From Chloranthus sessilifolius (taxonomy: Eukaryota > Streptophyta > Magnoliopsida > Chloranthales > Chloranthaceae): 64,000 bases of DNA. The stretch is taken from assembly GCA_021018995.1 (NCBI GenBank), contig CM037588.1, positions 147,393,725-147,457,724 on the forward strand, written 5' to 3'. The stretch's first letter is position 1. Every line of letters begins with the position of its first letter. Positions 60,684-64,000 of this stretch are shown here, in pieces. The notes under the pieces are model-generated. The model was not told where the DNA came from, made no database searches, and was given only the letters and a program-made list of their open reading frames with translations. The position numbers and the translations under genes are program-made.

Positions 60684-62119
60684 TCAAACAATCTCACTAT
60701 TATCTACAACATGAGAATTGCTACCACGATCATCAATAACCACATTATAAGATTCCATCATGGACTGAGTTCTCATATTAAACACATGAAAAGCACGGTT
60801 GTTTTGAGCATACCCCAAAAAAATGCCAGGGTCACTCTTGGGATCAAATTTTCCCAAGTTATCACGATCATTCAAGATGTAGCATTGACTTCCAAAAGTT
60901 CTGAAATGACTCACTTTAGGCTTCTTGTCATTCCAAAGTTCATAAGGTGTTTGGTAAGTACCAGGACGAACAAACACACTATATGAAATGTGACAAGCAG
61001 TAGACACAGCTTCAGCCCAAAAGAGTGTTGTGCCAAATCCTTGGCATTTAACATGACACGAGCCATTTCTTGGAGCAAACAATTTTTTCTTTCAGCCACT
61101 CCATTTTGCTGAAGGGTGTGAGGGGAAGAGAACTCTTGCATAATTCCCAAGGAGTTACAAAACTCATCAAACTTAGAGTTACTGAACTCACCTCCCCTGT
61201 CACTCTGAATACGTTTTACATTCAAGCCCTTTCTAACTTAACACCGTCTAACAATAACAACAAATTCATCAAAGGCTCCAGATTTCTCTCGCAAAAAGGC
61301 AATCCAGGTAAATCGAGAGTAATCATCAACCATGACTAAAATGTATCTCTTTCCTCCAATACTGCTAACTTTCATAGGTCCAACAAGATCAAAGTGAATC
61401 AGATCAAGCAAACGGGAAGTAGCAATACTAGAGAGTTTCTTATGAGGAGCTCGTGTTTGTTTACCCAACTGACAGGCACCACATACAGAGTCGGAAACTT
61501 TTCTTAGTTTGGGAAGACCTTTGACAATTTCATTATTAGAAATTTTCATTAGATCCTTGGTGTTCATGTGGCCTAGTCAATGGTGCCACAGGTCAAGTTC
61601 ATCACTGGAGGCCATTAGACAAGAAGATTCAGATTGAACATGAAAAGTATAGCAATTATCGGAGGATCTGATTCCACTCAGAAAGACACTACCAATGTCA
61701 TCAATCACAGAACACCCAGATTTGGTAAAGGTGATGTTCATCCCTTCATCACACAATTGACTGATGCTTATAAAATTAGCCTTGAGTCCTTCAACATACA
61801 ACACTTCTGAGAGTTTTGGACATCCAGGAGCATTGACAACTCCTTTACCAACAATTTTTGAAATTCCACCATTTCCAAAAGTCACACAACCGGAATCATT
61901 ACTTTTCTGAAGAAAAGAGAAGTAAGTTTTGTTTCCAGTCATATGTTTAGAGCGCCCATTGTCAAGAAACCACTTAAATGGTTCAAATGCTTGTAAAGCA
62001 GTGTGCGCAACTAAAACAGTTTCAGTATTCTTCTTCACCCATTTCCATTCCAGAAGATTTTCCAGAGCCCTCAGTCGATAGAAGACTATCTTATCATGCT
62101 TTTGACGAAAAAGGTCCAT
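60684..62119 (-). pseudogene. Sirevirus-like protease and integrase region, broken
   Basis: Protease part: WFLDNGRSKHMTGNKTYFSF, where the catalytic D-S-G reads D-N-G. Integrase: zinc region with CGACQLGKQTR, then the DDE core with HFDLVGPM, IQSDRGGEFSNSKFDEF and NGVAERKN. The chain is split by a TAG at about 61574, a stop near 61238 and a frame change within 60911-61082; the tail TYQTPYELWNDKKPKVSHFR follows. Confidence 0.88.
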
Positions 62120-63830
62120 TTTTCTAACAGGACATGTGAAATTTATGTGTCCTTTTCTACCACAGTAGAAACAAATGGGACCTTTTTTGCCACTAGCACC
62201 ACTAGATGGTTAGGGGGTGGGTAACAGGGGAGATAAGCTAGAAGAAGCTTCCCAGTTATTTTTTTCAGAGAGTTTGGGAACAAATTGCATTTTCCCTTTT
62301 CCCTTGTTCCCAATGACAGAATGATCTACTTCCTTAAAACCCAACCCGGTTTTATCATTCCATCTTTTACAAGAATCCCATGCCCTTTGAGTGTCAACCC
62401 TAGCACTTTGCAATTTAGTTAGGGTGACCTTTTCATTTGAAAGCTCTCTCTTGAGCCTTTCATTTTCAAAGAGGAGATTGTTGTATTTTGAAAAATATTC
62501 TCCTCCTTCAGCAAGCAAAAATTCTACTTTGCTTTCCAAAAATTTTACATCATCTTCAAGGGCAATAACATTTTCAGACAACAGACTACTCTCAACATTG
62601 TTAATAACATATGAGGATGAAAGAGATGACACATCTCTAATCAACTTAATCTTTTCTTTATTCAATTGAACACTGATAAGATAAAGTTCATCGTAGACTT
62701 CAAATATGTCCACATCATCCACATCCTCATCAGAACATTCATGAGAGCAAGCATGAGGCTTCTCTTGAATGGAAGCAGTAAAAGTCTGAAATTCATGTTG
62801 TGACACTTGAGACTCATCCGAGGAGCTCTCTTCACTAGTGTCATCTTCTTTTGCTGCGGCCATTGCTTTGGATTTCCCAAGATTTTTCTTCTTGTTTGGA
62901 CAATCATAAGCAAAATGCCCATAGCCACGACATTTGAAGCATTGAGTCTCCTCAGATGGTTCCTTAAGTGACTTTTTAACAGGAATCTTAGGTTTCTCAT
63001 AGGACTTTTCAGCACTATTCTTATTCTTGAAATTTTTCTTAAACTTTTTGGCAAATAGTGCAAAGTCCTCATCATCATCACTTCCACACTCCTCATTATC
63101 AATTTTCCTTGAGGACCGGAAGGCAACTCCTTTCTGTTTCAAACTACCTTAAATCTCATATTCATACGTTTGAAGAGATCCAACAAGTTCATCTATATTG
63201 ATCTTGTCAATGTTCTTGCTTTCAGTGATAGCCGTCACCTTAGGTCTAAACCTTTCCGGCAAGGATCTTAGAACCTTCTTGACCACTTTGTTAGGTTGTA
63301 TCTCCTCACCCAAGTAGAAAGATCCATTGACAATATCATTCAGTTTGGTGTAGAAGTCCATAAACTTTTCATCATCCTCCATTCTAAGATTTTCAAATTG
63401 CGTAGTTAACATCTGCAACTTGTTAATCTTAACTTGTGGAGTCGCTTCATATGTAGTCACCAATCAACTAGGCTTCTCTAGCCACCTCACAATTACAAAC
63501 ACTTTTAAACTCAGAGGCCGTTACAGCTCCAAAAATAGCATACAAAGCTCTGGAGTTATCATTTGCAGCCTGTTTTTCTTCATTACTGTAACGGTGAGCG
63601 GGTTTGATAGAGATTTTATCAATGCCATCCAACTGGACCATTTCTTGAGGTGGAGTCCACCCAGTCTCAACTGCAAACCAAACCATAAGATCCATAGATT
63701 TAAGAAAGGCCCTCATCCTAGCCTTCCAATATGGATAATTATGGCCATCAAACAACGGAGGTCGTGTCGTGGAAATGCCCTCCCTAGGTAAATCAAAATT
63801 TCCCGAATACGCCATAGACGCTCGATTCAA
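62120..63830 (-). pseudogene. Sirevirus-like Gag with two zinc knuckles, three in-frame stops
   Basis: Start within 63812-63830 (MAYSGNFDLPREG). UBN2-type Gag: RPPLFDGHNYPYWKARMRAF, YTKLNDIVNGSF, VLRSLPERFRPKVTAI. Then an acidic linker, first knuckle CFKCRGYGHFAYDC, a long coiled-coil (SSLLSENVIALEDDVKFLES), and second knuckle CFYCGRKGHINFTC near 62165. All one frame, with stops near 63465, at 63149-63151 and at 62210-62212. Two CCHC boxes and long Gag fit Sireviruses. Confidence 0.88.
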
Positions 63831-63854
63831 AAAGAATCAACACAAGCAAACCTT

Positions 63855-63866
63855 GCTCTGATACCA
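63855..63866 (-). promoter_or_regulatory. Primer binding site (Met-tRNA type)
   Basis: The complement reads TGGTATCAGAGC, the canonical plant copia PBS. The LTR end lies immediately at 63867, on the minus-strand upstream side. Confidence 0.93.
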
Positions 63867-64000
63867 ATTGAAATTCCTAAATCTTTGGAATTTGTATGGG
63901 TATTCGATTTATTCTAGTTAATCTAGCGATTGCACAAAGATCACAACCAATCAATCAATCCACAACACAAGATATACGTGGAAACCCAATCACTGGGAAA
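63867..64000 (-). repeat. End of the 5' LTR of the Sirevirus-like element (cut by window)
   Basis: Sequence adjoining the PBS, ending at the PBS side with ...AATTTCAA on the minus strand. The remainder is outside the window. Confidence 0.75.

Larger units (their letters stand above)
52682..64000 (-). mobile_element. Sirevirus-like Ty1/copia element, runs off window end
   Basis: On the minus strand: LTR (63867 to beyond the window), Met-tRNA primer site (63855), Gag, protease, integrase, RT, RNase H (58931), then a non-coding part, an extra ORF in env position (53276-54370), three polypurine-like tracts and a 3' LTR remnant (about 52682-52830). An extra 3' ORF and multiple PPT motifs are hallmarks of Sireviruses. 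A 2801-bp LTR dimer is nested at 55222-58022. Numerous stops make it defective. Confidence 0.82.

Overview
This is a stretch of nuclear DNA from a flowering plant. The evidence is two seven-exon S-domain (G-type lectin) receptor-like kinase genes with GT-AG introns, a decayed copy of a CSI1 (cellulose synthase-interactive) armadillo gene, and a dense layering of plant transposons. I cannot name the species. The host genes are sparse; by eye well over 70 percent of the window is transposon-derived, AT-rich and broken.

Layout. 1-1470: the 3' part of an LTR cut by the window edge, filled with the palindromic motif TTGATCGATCAA. 2718-41872: S-domain receptor kinase gene 1 on the + strand. Its reading frame can be followed through all the family's exons, but it carries a TAG codon in exon 3 and a lost splice acceptor before exon 6, so I call it a pseudogene. 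Its first intron is about 29.5 kb. It also has an extra 475-bp intron-like insert inside the normally uninterrupted first exon. 49207-52488: gene 2, an intact tandem paralogue encoding 832 residues.

The giant intron (4490-33984) holds, in order: a MULE with a perfect 9-bp target duplication (5096-6940), a small foldback element, two LTRs in tail-to-tail palindrome (7993-12105), and a large PIF/Harbinger-type insertion (12365-33846). The two sides of that insertion join back into one dispersed repeat. Inside it lie a TATA promoter, a Myb/SANT ORF1, a broken DDE transposase, an RNase H1 N-terminal-domain ORF, a proline-rich ORF and fragments of CSI1. A 5784-bp Ty1/copia element (25205-30988, TSD GTCAG) and two CACTA-like hairpin elements lie in the same interval. 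The later introns of gene 1 carry hAT and MULE MITEs, a TRIM and two SINEs, several with exact target duplications.

Between the two kinase genes are a relic of the same copia family, an hAT-like element and a LINE fragment. Downstream of gene 2, from about 52680 to the window end, is a minus-strand Sirevirus-like copia element (Gag, protease, integrase, RT, RNase H, an env-position ORF, several polypurine tracts, Met-tRNA primer site). It contains an array of CACAGCGCGCTGTG-like palindromes, and inside it sits a 2801-bp pair of tandem LTRs with no internal region, flanked by the TSD ATGAA.

Functionally, only gene 2 looks like a working host gene: a plasma-membrane receptor kinase. Gene 1 could at most make a kinase-less receptor protein. 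The transposable elements appear non-autonomous or broken.
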